Positions 44,861 to 56,539 of a DNA stretch of 64,000 nt are shown here, one piece after another. Below the pieces are notes generated by a model. The model did not search any database and had not been told where the DNA came from. It saw nothing but the letters and a program-made list of their open reading frames with translations. The stretch's first letter is position 1, and the number at the start of each line of letters is the position of its first letter. The stretch is from positions 34,436,501-34,500,500 of the forward strand of contig NC_072896.1 of NCBI RefSeq assembly GCF_027943255.1, read 5' to 3'. Origin of the DNA: Anastrepha obliqua. Taxonomy: Eukaryota; Arthropoda; Insecta; Diptera; Tephritidae. The position numbers and the translations under genes were made by a program.

Positions 44861-46399
44861 TTTTTTGCACTGCATGTTTATAACGGTTCACACTACAAGT
44901 ACGCACTCTGAAAATATTTACACTTTTAATATCTATATTTATTTTTTCACTTCTCTCCAAACTAACCCGATTTCCGTGCATCTGTTTAAGCGAATTCGGG
45001 CAACTTCATCAAATTCAACTTAAATTTCCCACAACAAACAATGTTCCACCTTCCACATTGAATTGCGGCATTTTTACCGGCTTTAGTATTCGCACCACTA
45101 CACATACACGAACACACAAACAAGCACGCGTTTTTGGAAAAAATTTCCGCCGGTACACAACCATCAACGACGAATGGCAAAATCAAACTAAACTAATTTG
45201 TTAACGATACGTACTGATTATACAAGCGAATCCTGGCGAAGCCCTACCGGCCAACCGACCAGCCAACCAACCAACAATACAAGCAAACACAAGCAAAGGC
45301 AAGCGAACTTTTAGCAAATACGTTGGTGAACGAAACTTCGAAAGCCAGAAACGAAGCGTCAATTCGCTTGTAAATAAATACAAATGCCTTAGTTGTGTGT
45401 GTGTGTGTGTGGTGGCGAGCAACGTTGTTTCGTCTGCATACAAGTGACGAATGAAATTTGTCGAAAAAACGTTTAACAAAACCAGCGCACGAAGTTGCTG
45501 CGTTGTAGGGCTTTGACGACGTTTACTCACCAATTGGACGAAAGCAGTCGTCGGATTCGTTGTTTAGAACAATGCACTGGCTGTTGAATTGGTTGTGAAC
45601 GTTTGTTGTGAGTAAAGGCACGAAACTGTAGTGGTATGTAAGAGAACGAGAGTGTTTATGATGAAGAGAGAATAGCGGAATGGTAACGAAATAGCTGAGT
45701 TTGAGAACAGAAATTTACTGCATTGTGTTTAGTTGAGTGAGTGAGTACTGACTGGAGCAGAAGAGCTTGAGATAAATGGAAATTTGTATAAGAGTAAATT
45801 AGCACGTGAACTAAATATAACTCTACCATAACAAGTCTTTTAAATCGCGGTACAGGTGTTTGAGTGTTAGCCCAAAGAAATGAAATAAATAAATACAGCT
45901 GAAAGTAACGCCAAACCTGTTTTTTTTTAATAGTTGCCGTATACTTTCAAATAAAGTTTATATGCATTTTCTCTACATAAAATTAAATTTAGAGCACAGA
46001 ACCGAAAAGCAAATTCAGAAAAAAAAAATTAAAAAAAAAAAATTATTATAAAAAAAAATGTATAAAAAAAAATGATAACAAAAAAACAAAAAAATTCAGA
46101 AATCAACGTGAATTTTTAGTAACTTTAAGCTTCTACTTTATTACAGCAAAATTGAAGGGACCACAATACAGCAAACTCGGAATTTTTCTAGATATTCTAA
46201 CTAAAAAGTTTGAACCTTGGTTGGTCTTTGTTGAATTTGTGTTTTTTTAATTTTTTGAAAGTCATGAAACTTTAAGAGAACTTGACGACACGTGACGGAT
46301 TATCACAGCAAAGACATTAGAAAATTTTACAAGCGTGTCAAACAACAAACAAAAAAGTTTCTGCCTCGTTTTAACATCTGTAAACACAGAGTTATATTA
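44861..46399. other. anonymous, GC recovery after AT tract
   Basis: No gene recognised. Composition returns to normal at ~44860. A GT run lies at 45394-45411 and an A-rich run at 46017-46090. The stretch 46100-46270 resembles the unclassified repeat near 9940-10090 (AAATCAACGTGAATTTTT). Confidence 0.35.
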
Positions 46400-48015
46400 T
46401 CTGCAAAAAGGAGCGTTATTGAACGGTGAAAGCGTCATCTCTCATAAACTTTACGCCCGACAATAATGCGGCGGTGCCGGAACCAACTTTGATGGAACTT
46501 GATAAAGCTATTACTCATATGAGTAACAATAAGGCTCCTGGGGAAGATGACATTCCCAAAGACGTGCTGAGGTACCTCGACGACAACGGACGTCAAGTTC
46601 TGCTGCACCTTTTTTTAAGAATATGGCATCGAGGCAGGATTCCGGAAGCATGGTGTGTAGGGTTGGTAACTCCTATTCACAAAAAGGGAGACAAATTAAA
46701 CAGTGAAAACTACCGTGGAATCACTCTGCTAAATTCCACATATAAAATTTTTTCTCGAATCCTCGAATCCCGGCTAACTGCGGAAGCAGAAAAAATCTTG
46801 GGCGAATACCAAGGCGGATTTCGCCCAGGTCGATCAACAATAGATCAAATCTTTATGTTAAATCAAAATTTAGAAAAATACTACAAATGCAACTAAGACG
46901 TACACATCCTGTTCGTCGATTTGAAACAAGCCTTTGATAGTATCCTCCGAGACAAAATCCCAGAAGCGCTCTCCAAATTGGGTGTCAGCGACAAACTTAT
47001 TCAGCTGGTCATGGCAATACTAACTAACATCACTGGAAAAGTAGTTGTACAACAAGCAGTGTCAAAGCCCCTCGAAATGTCCTGTGGCGTAAAACAAGGC
47101 GACGCGCTTTCCACATCTTTATTTAATCTCCTTCTTCACTATGCGATAAAAAAGGAAGTGAAGTTTGGAAACCTTTTTAGTCGCTCAGGAATAACAATCG
47201 CGTACGCGGATGATATCGCAATAAGGGCAAGGCACAAAAGGTATCTCACTGAAACCTTCTGCATTATTGAATTTCGTGCAAAATCAGTAGGCCTTAGAAT
47301 AAATGAAGGCAAAACTAAATATCTGAAGGTCTCCCGCAGCGAAGAGAGACGAAGTCCTGAAAACATCCAAATCGGGACATTAACCTTTGAAGGTGTTCAA
47401 CACTTCAAATATTTGGGAGTGTTAATAAAAAATGACAACAGTAGTTACGACACAATACAAGACAGAATAATGGCAGCAAACAAAGCATATTACGCCCACA
47501 CAAAATTGCTGAAATCCAAACTGTTCACACGTGAATGTAAACTCCGCCTCTACCAGTTAATAATACTACAGGTGCTGTCCTACGGCTGCGAGTGCTGGAC
47601 ACTGACAAGCAAAGAAGAGAGTAGCTTAAGAGTTTTCGAACGAAAAGTACTCCGAAGGGTGTTTGGTCCCATACGCTGCAACGATGGAACGTACCGAATA
47701 CGCTGCAACGATGAGTTACTAAACTTATGCCAGGGAGAAGACGTCGTGAAATATTTTAAATCCCAAAGTCTTCGATGGTTAGGGCACATTGTGCGCATGC
47801 AAGACAGCCGCCCCCAAAAATCTTTTTTATAAACGAGTTGTCTAATGACCCGAGCCCGAGGACGTTCAAGGTTAACCTGGCTTGACCAAGCCATAGCCGA
47901 CCTGAATGAGCTGGAAATCTGTTGCTATGAATCGTGCAGATTGGAAGACGATTGTGGATGAAGCTAAAGCTCACCCTGAGCTGTAATCGCTACCTGATGA
48001 TGATGATGATGATAA
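46400..48015 (+). mobile_element. RTE-like non-LTR element (family X), 5'-truncated
   Basis: The longest member of a family with further 3' ends at 14788-15440 and 28575-28915. It ends, after the stop at 47984-47986, in a GATGATGATGATGATGAT tail (47995-48012), the simple-repeat tail typical of RTE-like elements. The 5' side is truncated within the RT near 46400; no endonuclease is present. Confidence 0.82.
46426..47986 (+). pseudogene. non-LTR reverse transcriptase, best preserved
   Basis: One frame from 46426 to 47832 broken only by a TAA at 46894. Blocks in order: MSNNKAPGEDDIPKDVLRYL, VGLVTPIHKKGDKLNSENYR, GITLLNSTYKIFSRILESRL, GEYQGGFRPGRSTIDQIFML, LFVDLKQAFDSILRDKIPEA (motif A aspartate), CGVKQGDALSTSLFNLLLHY, GITIAYADDIAIRARHKR (YADD), LRINEGKTKYLKVSR, FKYLGVLIKND, RLYQLIILQVLSYGCECWTL, SLRVFERKVLRRVFGPIRCN, LRWLGHIVRMQDSRP. 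A short internal duplication (YRIRCND after PIRCND) is visible. Near the end a second TAA (47830) and a frameshift precede WKTIVDEAKAHPEL and the true stop. All polymerase motifs remain. Confidence 0.93.
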
Positions 48016-49935
48016 AACTATGCGCTATTTGGTGTTTGGTTATTGCATAACCTATACTTAAAAAAGGGAATAAAAAGGTAAATATAAATAAATAACTAGT
48101 CAAAACTTTGCAATATGTCATGCTGCTATTTTTTGTAAACACAGGTGCATGCATATAAACCTTTATTCTACCGAACTGTAGTCATACTTGTATCTGCACT
48201 TTCAGCTGGTGATGTGAAATCTAAGGAACTCATTCTAAAATGCAATTGAAAAGTGGTTGCATAACAGGCTCACTCAGATCTTTCATTCTATCACCTCTCT
48301 GATTCATTTGGTTTTTTTTTTTTGAAAGATTTTATACTTTCTGCGATGTGTTGAAATGTAAGAAAAAGGTCCATATAGCCATCACTTATTGCCGCTTACA
48401 CTATGCTACATATTAGCAATCATTGATTTTGTAGCGAATACTTCCAATTTAGGATGATAGCACTAAACTAGTAAATTTAAAGCACCTCGCTGATATAGAG
48501 CTCAAAGATATAGGCTACTTTCAGGAATTTTTTTAGAATAAAAAAAATGAAACTCGATATTTAAATTTTTTAAGGCTTTTTATTTAACTTCTTTATATAC
48601 AAAAATGAAAAAAAAATTTTTAATTTTAATAATAATAAAAAGGGCGCTGAAGTACTCTCCAAAGAAATTATTAATCAATATGACCGTAGATATGTCCAGT
48701 ACCAGAATAAAAAAAAAATTAAAACAAAACTTGGCAAATGGTGAGGTTTTGAATTTGACACTCTAAAAATCGGATTTTTTTCACTTTTTTAATTAAAAAA
48801 AATATTAAATAATTGAAATAATAATATGATCTTAGTACCGGCTGTAGCCAATGACGTTGCGAAAAACATATTAAAATTTCAGACGATTCGGTTGAATAGG
48901 CCGAAAAAGTCGTTTCAAGATAAATGATTTTAAAGTTTAAAGGAGCAAGCGGACCGCTATTTACCTAGTGAATGGGCTGTAGATGCTATAGTATTGGGAA
49001 TTTCCGCAAGAAAATTTCACAGTATATTCTCAAGATACTATACTTTCGAAATATAAACATAAAATCGATTTTTTGAAATTTCTTGACCACCGAGTCCAAC
49101 TAACTAATGGCCTAAATAAATTTTAGAAATATGTACCTGAGTGGTGCTTCTTTTTGGTTTGTAATATTCAAAAAAATTAATATTATATTGACTCTATTAT
49201 ACCACGTCAAGTGGGCCCCCAATTTTCCATCAAATTCCCGATTTTAAAATCAAATGCATTTTTGGAGAGAACTTGTCACATAATAATTGCTGTGAATAGT
49301 TCTTTTTGTTTCGTTTTTTGTTTATGTTATAAACAATTGAATTTTTTTGCATGATATTCTTGTAAAATCAATATCTCAGAAACTACAATTGATAATTTGA
49401 TGAAATTTATTTCAGTTACCGAAAAATGTTTACTCTATCGATTAACGTTCATAGACTGTGTATTTGTTGAAACAATAATTTTTAACAATAATTTTTTATA
49501 AATAATCGCAATTATTTTTGCGTTCTTCACGCTCTAAATGGACAATATTACAGTCAGATTAAGCGCACAATGCTCACCTATAATAATCGGTAAAAAAAAC
49601 TTTGTTCATCCAATCCGTTCTGAAGATATCGAATTTTTTGCAAACTGTGTAAAGTTTTGATGCGCAGTATAGTCTGGTGCAACGCCCCGCGCTTCGCAGT
49701 TGGCCTTGCATTGCCCCATGGGACCATACGCTAAAACGTATAGCACTTAAAAAAGACATAAAAACGGATTAAAGATTCAAAAATGCGGTGTTTCATTACC
49801 AGAATTTTTATTACATACATCCATATCTACATGAAAACATACAAAATTTAATTAGTAATAATACTCTCGAAACAAGATGTGTCCTCGTAGATGTGACTTC
49901 GTAGGTGCACTATTACTCTAACGACAGTCAAGCGG
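48016..49935. other. anonymous non-coding stretch
   Basis: No gene, RNA or named element recognised. The part from 48540 to 49260 has the even AT-rich texture of old repeat DNA but I found no internal or inverted repeat. Confidence 0.3.
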
Positions 49936-49939
49936 CAAT

Positions 49940-50450
49940 TAGAGCCCATACTTCGATTTTAAGCTAATCTGGCTTCCCGGCCACAGCGGCATAGAAAGAA
50001 ACTGCTGAGCTGATGAGCTGACTAGACAGAGGACTCTGGAGACGGCTTCATTGCAAAATAAAAGGATTGGGGTTCCCTTGAGAACCTGTGAACTACTCGT
50101 GGAAAGATGGGGCTCGCGTCAATTCAGCGAGCACTGGACTAATTCGCAAAAGTGCAAAGTTGCCAGATCTTTCTGGCCACGAGTAGGGAACTTCTAAGGC
50201 TAGATATCCTTACCGGACATTGTCCATTAGGCGTTGATACGGTGAGACTAGGAATTACTTTAAGTCCTTTCTGCAGAAGCTGCCAGGAGGGCAAGGTGGA
50301 ACTATGTCACCAACTTCTTCTCAGCTGCAGTACTCTCGTCGGGCAAAGATTTAGACATCTGGGCTCTCACTTTTTCGTTACAACTGCAAGTATTGCGAGT
50401 TTAAATATCAGACATCTGGTGAAATGAATCAGCATCTTGAAGCGGTTAAT
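49940..50450 (+). pseudogene. non-LTR RNase H C-terminus and zinc knuckle
   Basis: Plus strand: LIWLPGHSGIERNC, a stop, ADELTRQRTLETAS, RIGVPLRTCELLVERW, then a clean frame with ARSFWPRVG-like text and GHCPLGVDTVRLGITLSPFC, RSCQEGKVELCHQLLLSC, FRHLGSHFF. The PGH.GI..N..ADEL block ends the RNase H domain and the CXXC...H....C cluster is the terminal zinc knuckle. Related to, but distinct from, the fragments at 22270 and 41987. Confidence 0.8.
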
Positions 50451-50867
50451 ACGAACGTAATTAGCCACTTTTGGTCGTCATCTTCTAATCTAAAGCCACT
50501 TCTTCCTTATTCTACCTTTCTCATTCCTTTACGGTTCTCCTTTCTAGTGCGCTACTCTCCTTGGGGAATCGAAAAGCCCGGAATTCATTGGTAAAGATAA
50601 TCTTAGTTAAGGAAACATTTTTAGTAGAACAGTAAAATTTTGAAAAAAAAAAATGTTTCGCAATAATAGAATCCATGGTTTTCCAATTCAAAATCAATCA
50701 GTTCTAAGCAGTTTTGCTTTTAAAGGAAGATAAAAAATTAATTAGAACTCCATCAGACCTTGTTTTAAGAATTTCAATCTCCTGGTTAGTAGTCTAGTTA
50801 GGGCTCACATCTGTTGTTTTTCAGCTTCTTCCACTATTGGCGGTCTGCATCTTGCTATTTTTCCACA

Positions 50868-51000
50868 AATGGAGTGATCAGTTCAAGTCGCCTCTGGGAT
50901 TAGTTTTATGCCACCTCCGAATGGCAGATGGTTTTTTATAAGAAGATTTTTTTGCCATTGCCTGCCGGAGAGCGACCGCTATTAGGAAACAACTTTTTCT
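50868..51000 (-). mobile_element. tRNA-derived SINE, copy 2 (partial)
   Basis: Minus strand matches the body of the 30396 SINE: TAGCGGTCGCTCTCCGGCAG, GGCAATGGCAAA, TCTGCCATTCGGAGG and CTCCATTTGTGGAA occur in the same order. The tRNA-like head and the tail are missing, and the region in between is diverged. Confidence 0.75.
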
Positions 51001-51034
51001 ATTATTTGATGTTTAATACTAAACACCAAGTAAA

Positions 51035-51290
51035 TACCATCGTGCAAGCACCGTTTTCACCTGATATGACCCCGTGCGACTTCTTTTTGTTTCCCAAGTA
51101 GAAGTTACCACTTCGTGGAAGGAGATTCCAAAGTCGTAAGAGGAGATCAAAGAGAATGCGACGAAGGAGCTGAAGGCCATCCTTACGACGGTCTACCAGG
51201 GGTGCATGGAGGACTGGGTTAAACGTTGGCACATGTGAGTTGCTTCAGACCGGTCATACTTTGAAGGAGATGAAATAAATTTGGCTGAAA
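51035..51290 (+). pseudogene. mariner transposase C-terminal fragment
   Basis: Plus strand: VQAPFSPDMTPCDFFLFPK with the third catalytic aspartate, then a TAG, KLPLRGRRFQS, EEIKENATKELKAILTTVYQ, GCMEDWVKRWHM, a TGA, VASDRSYFEGDEINLAE. The block order is that of the end of a DD34D mariner. Upstream catalytic blocks are absent. It begins directly after the SINE fragment. Confidence 0.8.
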
Positions 51291-51349
51291 TTTAACTCTA
51301 TACCTGATCAAAAATGTACCTACTTCAGTTATTGTCTGTTTCTAAATAA

Positions 51350-51595
51350 TCATCTTTGATCATCATTGATAGCAATTGCAGCAGCTGACTCAATATCCGG
51401 ATTATGTTTGACATCGCTACTGCGTACGTACCAAGGCGCATTAACAGAAAATCTCACGACTTTGTTTTGAAACCTTTTTATTTGCAAGGTATTGCTGGTA
51501 CTTGAGCAACCCCATAGTTGGATTCCATACGTTCGTATTGGTTTAAGATTGAACTTTACATGAAAGTAGCAGACAATGCGCCTTTCGACTTTCAA
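51350..51595 (-). pseudogene. Jockey-type RT C-terminal fragment
   Basis: An 81-codon minus-strand frame: FHVKFNLKPIRTYGIQLWGC, SSTSNTLQIKRFQNKVVRF, NAPWYVRSSDVKHNPDIES. The signatures TYGIQLWG and QRFQ.K.LR...NAPWYV belong to the thumb/C-terminal part of Jockey-clade non-LTR elements. Upstream RT motifs are missing. Confidence 0.85.
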
Positions 51596-51600
51596 AGGGG

Positions 51601-53712
51601 TATCGTCTGCCTAAGCAGTAAATCCTTTATATAAAAGGAGAAAAAATGGAAGAAAACTGTTTATGTTTTCATGCTAAACAAAAGTGTAGTTTCTTTTCCA
51701 ACCATTTGTGCACACCAACATCACCCAAGAAATCTACTTTGCTCTATGTATTGCAATAACTTTTTTGAACCGCCAAGCAAACTACGACAGCTGGCTTGCC
51801 TTCTAACATCTCGTGAAACATGTTTATGACGTTGAGTTTTCAAAAGAGGCTCTCTCTCACAGCAACAACAGTCATGTGCATTTGTATGGGTATGTACGTA
51901 TATGCAAATTAGCTTAATGTAGGTCAGTTTTGTTTATCAGAAGGTTCGCCGATTGTGGGCGAATCTTGCGGGCAATGAGAGAAAATGCGAGAATTCGCCG
52001 CCAACGACTAAATTTACACACATACATAGAGAGCGCTCTACTGCGAATTTTTGCTCAACAAAGAGAGGTAGAAAGCAGCGAACGCAGGCGAGTTGAAGAG
52101 TTAAGTAACTTGCGCTCTTTAACTCAATACCTGAAATAGCTGCAATAGTTCGTGGCAAGTGAAATTCTATAAAGCCAAAATTTTAGAGAATTGCAGTAAT
52201 AACTCAAAACGGTTTTTCCATGTAGCGCAAAAAAAAATGCATTGTACAGCAAACTGACCCTAAAAGCGTGCTTCAATTCGTTATGCGCCGTGAAGCACGA
52301 AAACGCTACCCGATACTCACTCCCTCGCGTGCTCACTCACTCGATAAATATGTAGTTAACTCACTCATTCGTATGCACACTTATCACTTGGCGGTCGAGA
52401 TGAGAGAAGAAGAAGACGAAAAAGAAGAAGAAGAAAAAAAACGAAGTAAAAAGGAAACAATTGCAGCTACTTTAGGTGGATGTGCCTGCGTTTCTTTGTA
52501 TGTGCGTGTACGTGGGCTTTCGTCGCATAGAAGTGTCTGCATGCGACACTTGGTACACACGCACGCACACACACTCACACGCATGCCATCACATAGATTC
52601 TCTGCGCTGACATTTGGACAGTAAAATAGAGTAAACAAAGCGAAAACTATGCGCTGGTCAAATGTTCTGTCGGTAGCTTTGACTTTTCTGCACTTGACTT
52701 ATTGCCTTCATCCCTTGACTTTTGCTTTGATTTTGCTGTTTGCGGTTTGTTTGCTTACTATAGACATTTTTTATGTTCATTGCCGCCTCTTAGGCGTATT
52801 TAAAATATCGCATACACACACGCACACGCACATACACACAGAAGTATACAATTGGCATCCATTGAATGTGGCTAATAAAGCATTTACTGTGCTGTGCTAC
52901 TCAATATTTATGAGTTTCGCAGTTAAAATGCGGCAAAAGTTCGACACCCTCTCCATTGCGTGCGAACGCATAAATGCATTCGACTAATATTCGGTACTAT
53001 AAAGTGCCACTGCGTATGGGCTATAAATTGTTCAAGTACTTTGGCCAGCCGGCTTCATTGGAAATGCCAAAAATGTGGCTAAGTAAATGGTAAAATGCAG
53101 TAAACTGTTTGATGTTGGCAACAAATTGGTCAAGAGATTATTAACCGCTTAGAAGAAAGCCATAAATGGGATGTTGTGCTAAACTTTGAGCATTTGTAAA
53201 TAACTCCGTACAACAACAAATCAAATAACAAGATTTTAACAACGGCTCATCTCAAAGGAGAACAAGGAATTATATCTGCCATGCATTGCTTTCTGTCTTC
53301 AATTTTTTTAAGTCTTTTATTTTTTTTATTTTTTTTTTGGGAGGCTTAAAGTTAGTGTTTTTTTGGGCAAACCGGCATATGCATCATAAAATAATTAAAT
53401 CTGAGGTAAAAAGTGTTCAGAAACTTTTGTCTCAAATATCGCGATTATCTATTTATTTTGAACAACTAACGTAGAGGGTAACCCGACTTGGGTATTTTTG
53501 TACCTTTATTTTCTTTTATTTTATTTATTTGTCTATCAAACACTAAACCAAAAGTTATTTTACAGTGGCCGATAGCCTTGGTAGCTTGTGCTAAAAAGTT
53601 ATTTTGTAATTTTAATTATAGATAACAAATAAATAATAATAATAATATTTTACAGTGTATGAACTTATGACTACTATTCTTAATAATAAAGGAAATGTAT
53701 ATGGAGTTTAAC
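51601..53712. other. anonymous, with CA repeats
   Basis: No gene recognised. CA-rich runs near 52556-52582 and 52813-52842. The 118-codon frame at 52268-52624 is a run of charged residues (EEDEKEEEEKK) over purine-rich DNA and is mirrored by an open frame on the other strand; I do not accept it as a gene. Confidence 0.35.
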
Positions 53713-54003
53713 GGCCGCCGTAGCGGAATGATTTGGTGCGTGACTACCATTCGGAAGACGTAGGTTCGAAACTCCATGAAATACCAAATTTATGAAAAAG
53801 TTTTTTCTAATAGTGGTCGCCCCTCGGCAGGCAATGGCAAGCCTCCGAGTATATTTCTGCCATGAAAAATCTCCTCATAAAAATATCTGCCATTCGGAGT
53901 CGGCTTGAAACTGTAGGCTCCCCATTTGTGGAAGACGCACACCACAAATAGGAGGAGGAGCTCGACCAAACACCCAAAAAGGGTGTACGCGCCAATTATA
54001 TAT
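53713..54003 (+). mobile_element. tRNA-derived SINE, copy 3
   Basis: Starts GGCCGCCGTAGCGGAATGAT (box A region) with box B GGTTCGAAAC at 53763-53772. Body blocks CGCCCCTCGGCAGGCAATGG, CATTCGGAGTCGGCTTGAAA and GTGTACGCGCCAATTATA match copy 1 in order. Its tail is interrupted or bounded by the mariner that starts at 54004, so no target duplication was found. Confidence 0.9.
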
Positions 54004-55264
54004 ACAAGGTGAAGTCCAAAATAAACAAAACTGAGCTCAACTAGATACGACAGGAGCTTTGTTCTGATAACTTGGAGTTTATTTATTTGAAATAGTCCCC
54101 TCTGGCCTCGATACACTGTTTTGCGCAATCTAAAAGCTTTTCGAAAGAGTGTTTCAGGTCATTGACTGGAATCGGAAATGTCACTCAGGATGTCGGTACA
54201 AGCCTTTTGAATGACATTTACGGACGCAAAACGTTTTCCTGTCATGGCCAAATACAATTTTCCGGATAGATAGAAGTCACAGGGAGTCATAACAGGCGAA
54301 TACGGTGAGTGATTGATGGTTAAAAGGCGATTTATAGTCAAAAAATAAGTCAAAAAGTGTATCGATGAGATGGTGTATTACCACGCAATAAGCGCCTGTT
54401 TACTCCTTCGCGCTATTCAGGGCGAATTCGACGAATGCGATGCAACAAATGCTTCAAAACGCGAAGATAGAAACTTACATTGACGGTTTGGCACGTTGGT
54501 CCATTCGCACGAACTCTTTGTGGACAATTCGCCGACTTGGTTTTGACTTCTCCAAATGCGCTTTTTTGGGTGGTGGCTCATCTGGGGCCTTCCATTCGGC
54601 ACTTTGACGCTTAGTTTTAGGTTCATCTTGGAAATACCACGTTTCATCACCAGTTGCAGTGTTGTAAAGGAAGTTTTCGTGTTTTCTCGCCTCTTTAATG
54701 AGGTCTTCCGAATGTTGAATTCTGAGCAATTTTTATTCCTCAGTTAAGTTGTACGGAATGAAACGTGCACAGACCTTTCGTAAGCCCAAATGGTTAGTTG
54801 AAATACGATAAGTCGATGCTTTGGAGATATTCAACTCCGATTCCATGAACTTCAATGATGATTTCGGTCTATTTTTGATAAATTTAAGAAGAATTTCGGT
54901 GATTCCCGATTTTGGGCGGCTCGTATGTTTATCGTCATTTATGATTTTATTTCTCTGAAACGTGCAAACCACTCATGAACCCTAGAATGAGATAGACAAG
55001 CATTGCCATAAACTTTTTTCATCAGTTCAAATGTTTCGGTAAACGTTTTACCGATTTTAAAACAATATTTGATATTAGTTCTTTGTTTGAAACTCATTTT
55101 TGTACCGATGACACACACACACCGACACTTGAGACGCAATAACTTCGCTTCCACTGAACCGAAGCTTTCACTTGAAGTTCCCACGCACTAACTCATTAAA
55201 AAGATGGCGCCATCAAAAAAAATTTTTTTCACACCAGTCTTGTCTATTTTGGGCTTCACCTTGT
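54004..55264 (-). mobile_element. mariner (DD34D) element, complete ends
   Basis: Left end ACAAGGTGAAGTCCAAAATA and inverted right end ACAAGGTGAAGCCCAAAATA match over ~25 bp with two mismatches. Length 1,261 bp. The left flank is TAT and the right flank CCAT, so the TA duplication is blurred. The element carries the transposase relic at 54083-55097. Confidence 0.9.
54083..55097 (-). pseudogene. mariner transposase
   Basis: From the ATG at 55097: MSFKQRTNIKYCFKIGKTFT, ELMKKVYGNACLSHSRVHEW, then DDKHTSRPKSGITEI, FIKNRPKSSLKFMESELNIS, HLGLRKVCARFIPYNLTEE, LRIQHSEDLIKEARKHENFL, ATGDETWYFQDEPKTKRQSA (first aspartate), EWKAPDEPPPKKAHLEKSK. The second catalytic block reads LLRGNTPSHR where LLHDNAPSH is usual, so the aspartate is glycine. 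Then INHSPYSPVMTPCDFYLSGK (third aspartate kept) and CIEARGDYFK before a TAA at 54085-54083. At least four frame changes. Confidence 0.9.
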
Positions 55265-55369
55265 CCATATACATATATAAGGAGGTAGCAAAGGGTGTCA
55301 GTAGCAAACTCAGTGCTGTGAAAGAAAAGAAAAATATACTTAACTCAGAAGTATATTTTAATTTGTGAA

Positions 55370-55790
55370 AAGAATATTTTCATGGCCGTTGACCGCGTGC
55401 ACACCGAAGAAGCTGCTTCCATCTGACGAGTTCAATTTTTTTCACGTGGGTTGTCAAAAAATAATCACTTGAGTGACGGAAGGCTTTTGTGTGGAGATCA
55501 TATCTAATTAGTCTTCACATGGATCTGGTCGATACTTTCAGATTTCTCCGAAGTCTTTCTCGCACGGCTTTGATACCTGCATTGGTTCGCAACACACGAG
55601 GACGACCACTTCTTTTTCTGTCTATCACTTCAGACATTTGGGAAAAACGATTAATCGTGCGGTATAGAAAGTTTTTCAGCAATTCGTAAATCTCACTTGC
55701 ATTTTTATCATACTTTTTTAATGCAATCACTGCAATTTTTCTTAGCTCTTCACTTCGTGATGGTAGGAGGTTTCAAAAACGGACAGCAAA
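55370..55790 (-). pseudogene. Tc1/mariner (DD37E-like) HTH fragment
   Basis: Minus strand: IALKKYDKNASEIYELLKNF, LYRTINRFSQMSEVIDRKR, SGRPRVLRTNAGIKAVRER, LRRNLKVSTRSM, then RLIRYDLHTKAFRHSSDYFL and RCARGQRP. This is the paired-like HTH region and linker of transposases such as the DD37E (TRT-type) group, where ...SGRPR..RT...I..VRERIRRNP...IS...I..DL...Y is common. It stops before the first catalytic block. No terminal repeats; the DD37E assignment is inferred from the HTH alone. Confidence 0.72.
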
Positions 55791-56163
55791 GACAAAGAAC
55801 TGACATTATGTTACTATGCCGCTGTATTTCATACTAAGTAAGTTAAGAGGCCAAGACGATTTAAAGTAATGTGAAGTCGGTTTGTAAGGCATAACAAAAA
55901 TTCTCACAGAACTAACTATCGCTATCTCTGTCTCTATTCTTTCCTATCTCTTTCTCTGATACTTTTTTCTTTCCCTCCTTGACTATCTACCCCCTTTCCA
56001 GAGTTTTAAATACAACGGGCTTTTTAGCCTGAGTGTTTTAGGAGCCACCAAATCTCCTGGTGCTCCTTGGCTCGACCTTTTCAAATTTCAATTTCAAAGG
56101 CATTTGGGCTATTGAAAAGTAATGACTTTGTGAAGTGTTAAGCATTTCAACTGTAGCAAGTCA

Positions 56164-56397
56164 TTAAGTTGAGAATATTAGTTTAGAAAAAGCGGATATG
56201 TGCTGGTGGCATTTTCTACAATAAACGTAACTCGCAATAGTTTTGTAAAAGACATTACGCTTACTACGGCATAGACTATCACAACCTGCATACAGTTCAC
56301 AACCATAAAGTAACGTTGGCTTTAAGAATATTTTTGCCAAAAGCAGTCGAATTTTTACTGTAGTAAAGTGTTGAGTAATCCATAATGATCGTAACAT
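56164..56397 (-). pseudogene. non-LTR RT C-terminal fragment
   Basis: A 77-codon minus-strand frame: HFTTVKIRLLLAKIFLKPTL, LYGCELYAGCDSLCRSKRNV, HISAFSKLIFS. The LYGCELYAGCDS and (D)HISAFS blocks match the thumb region of a group of insect non-LTR RTs. Only this piece is recognisable. Confidence 0.7.
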
Positions 56398-56539
56398 ACC
56401 ATAGATGAGAGCGAAACATTTGTGTAGGAAAATGAGAGAAACCCATACTTACATATTGAGTATGGGAATAAGTTTCCGTCCTTTCTTAGCCAAAATTACG
56501 AATTATTTAAACAATTAAATAATACCTGATATCATGTGA

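Noticed and set aside
52268..52638. Overlapping open frames of 118 and 84 codons on opposite strands
   Set aside because: Both are low-complexity (glutamate/lysine or serine runs) over purine-rich and CA-rich DNA.
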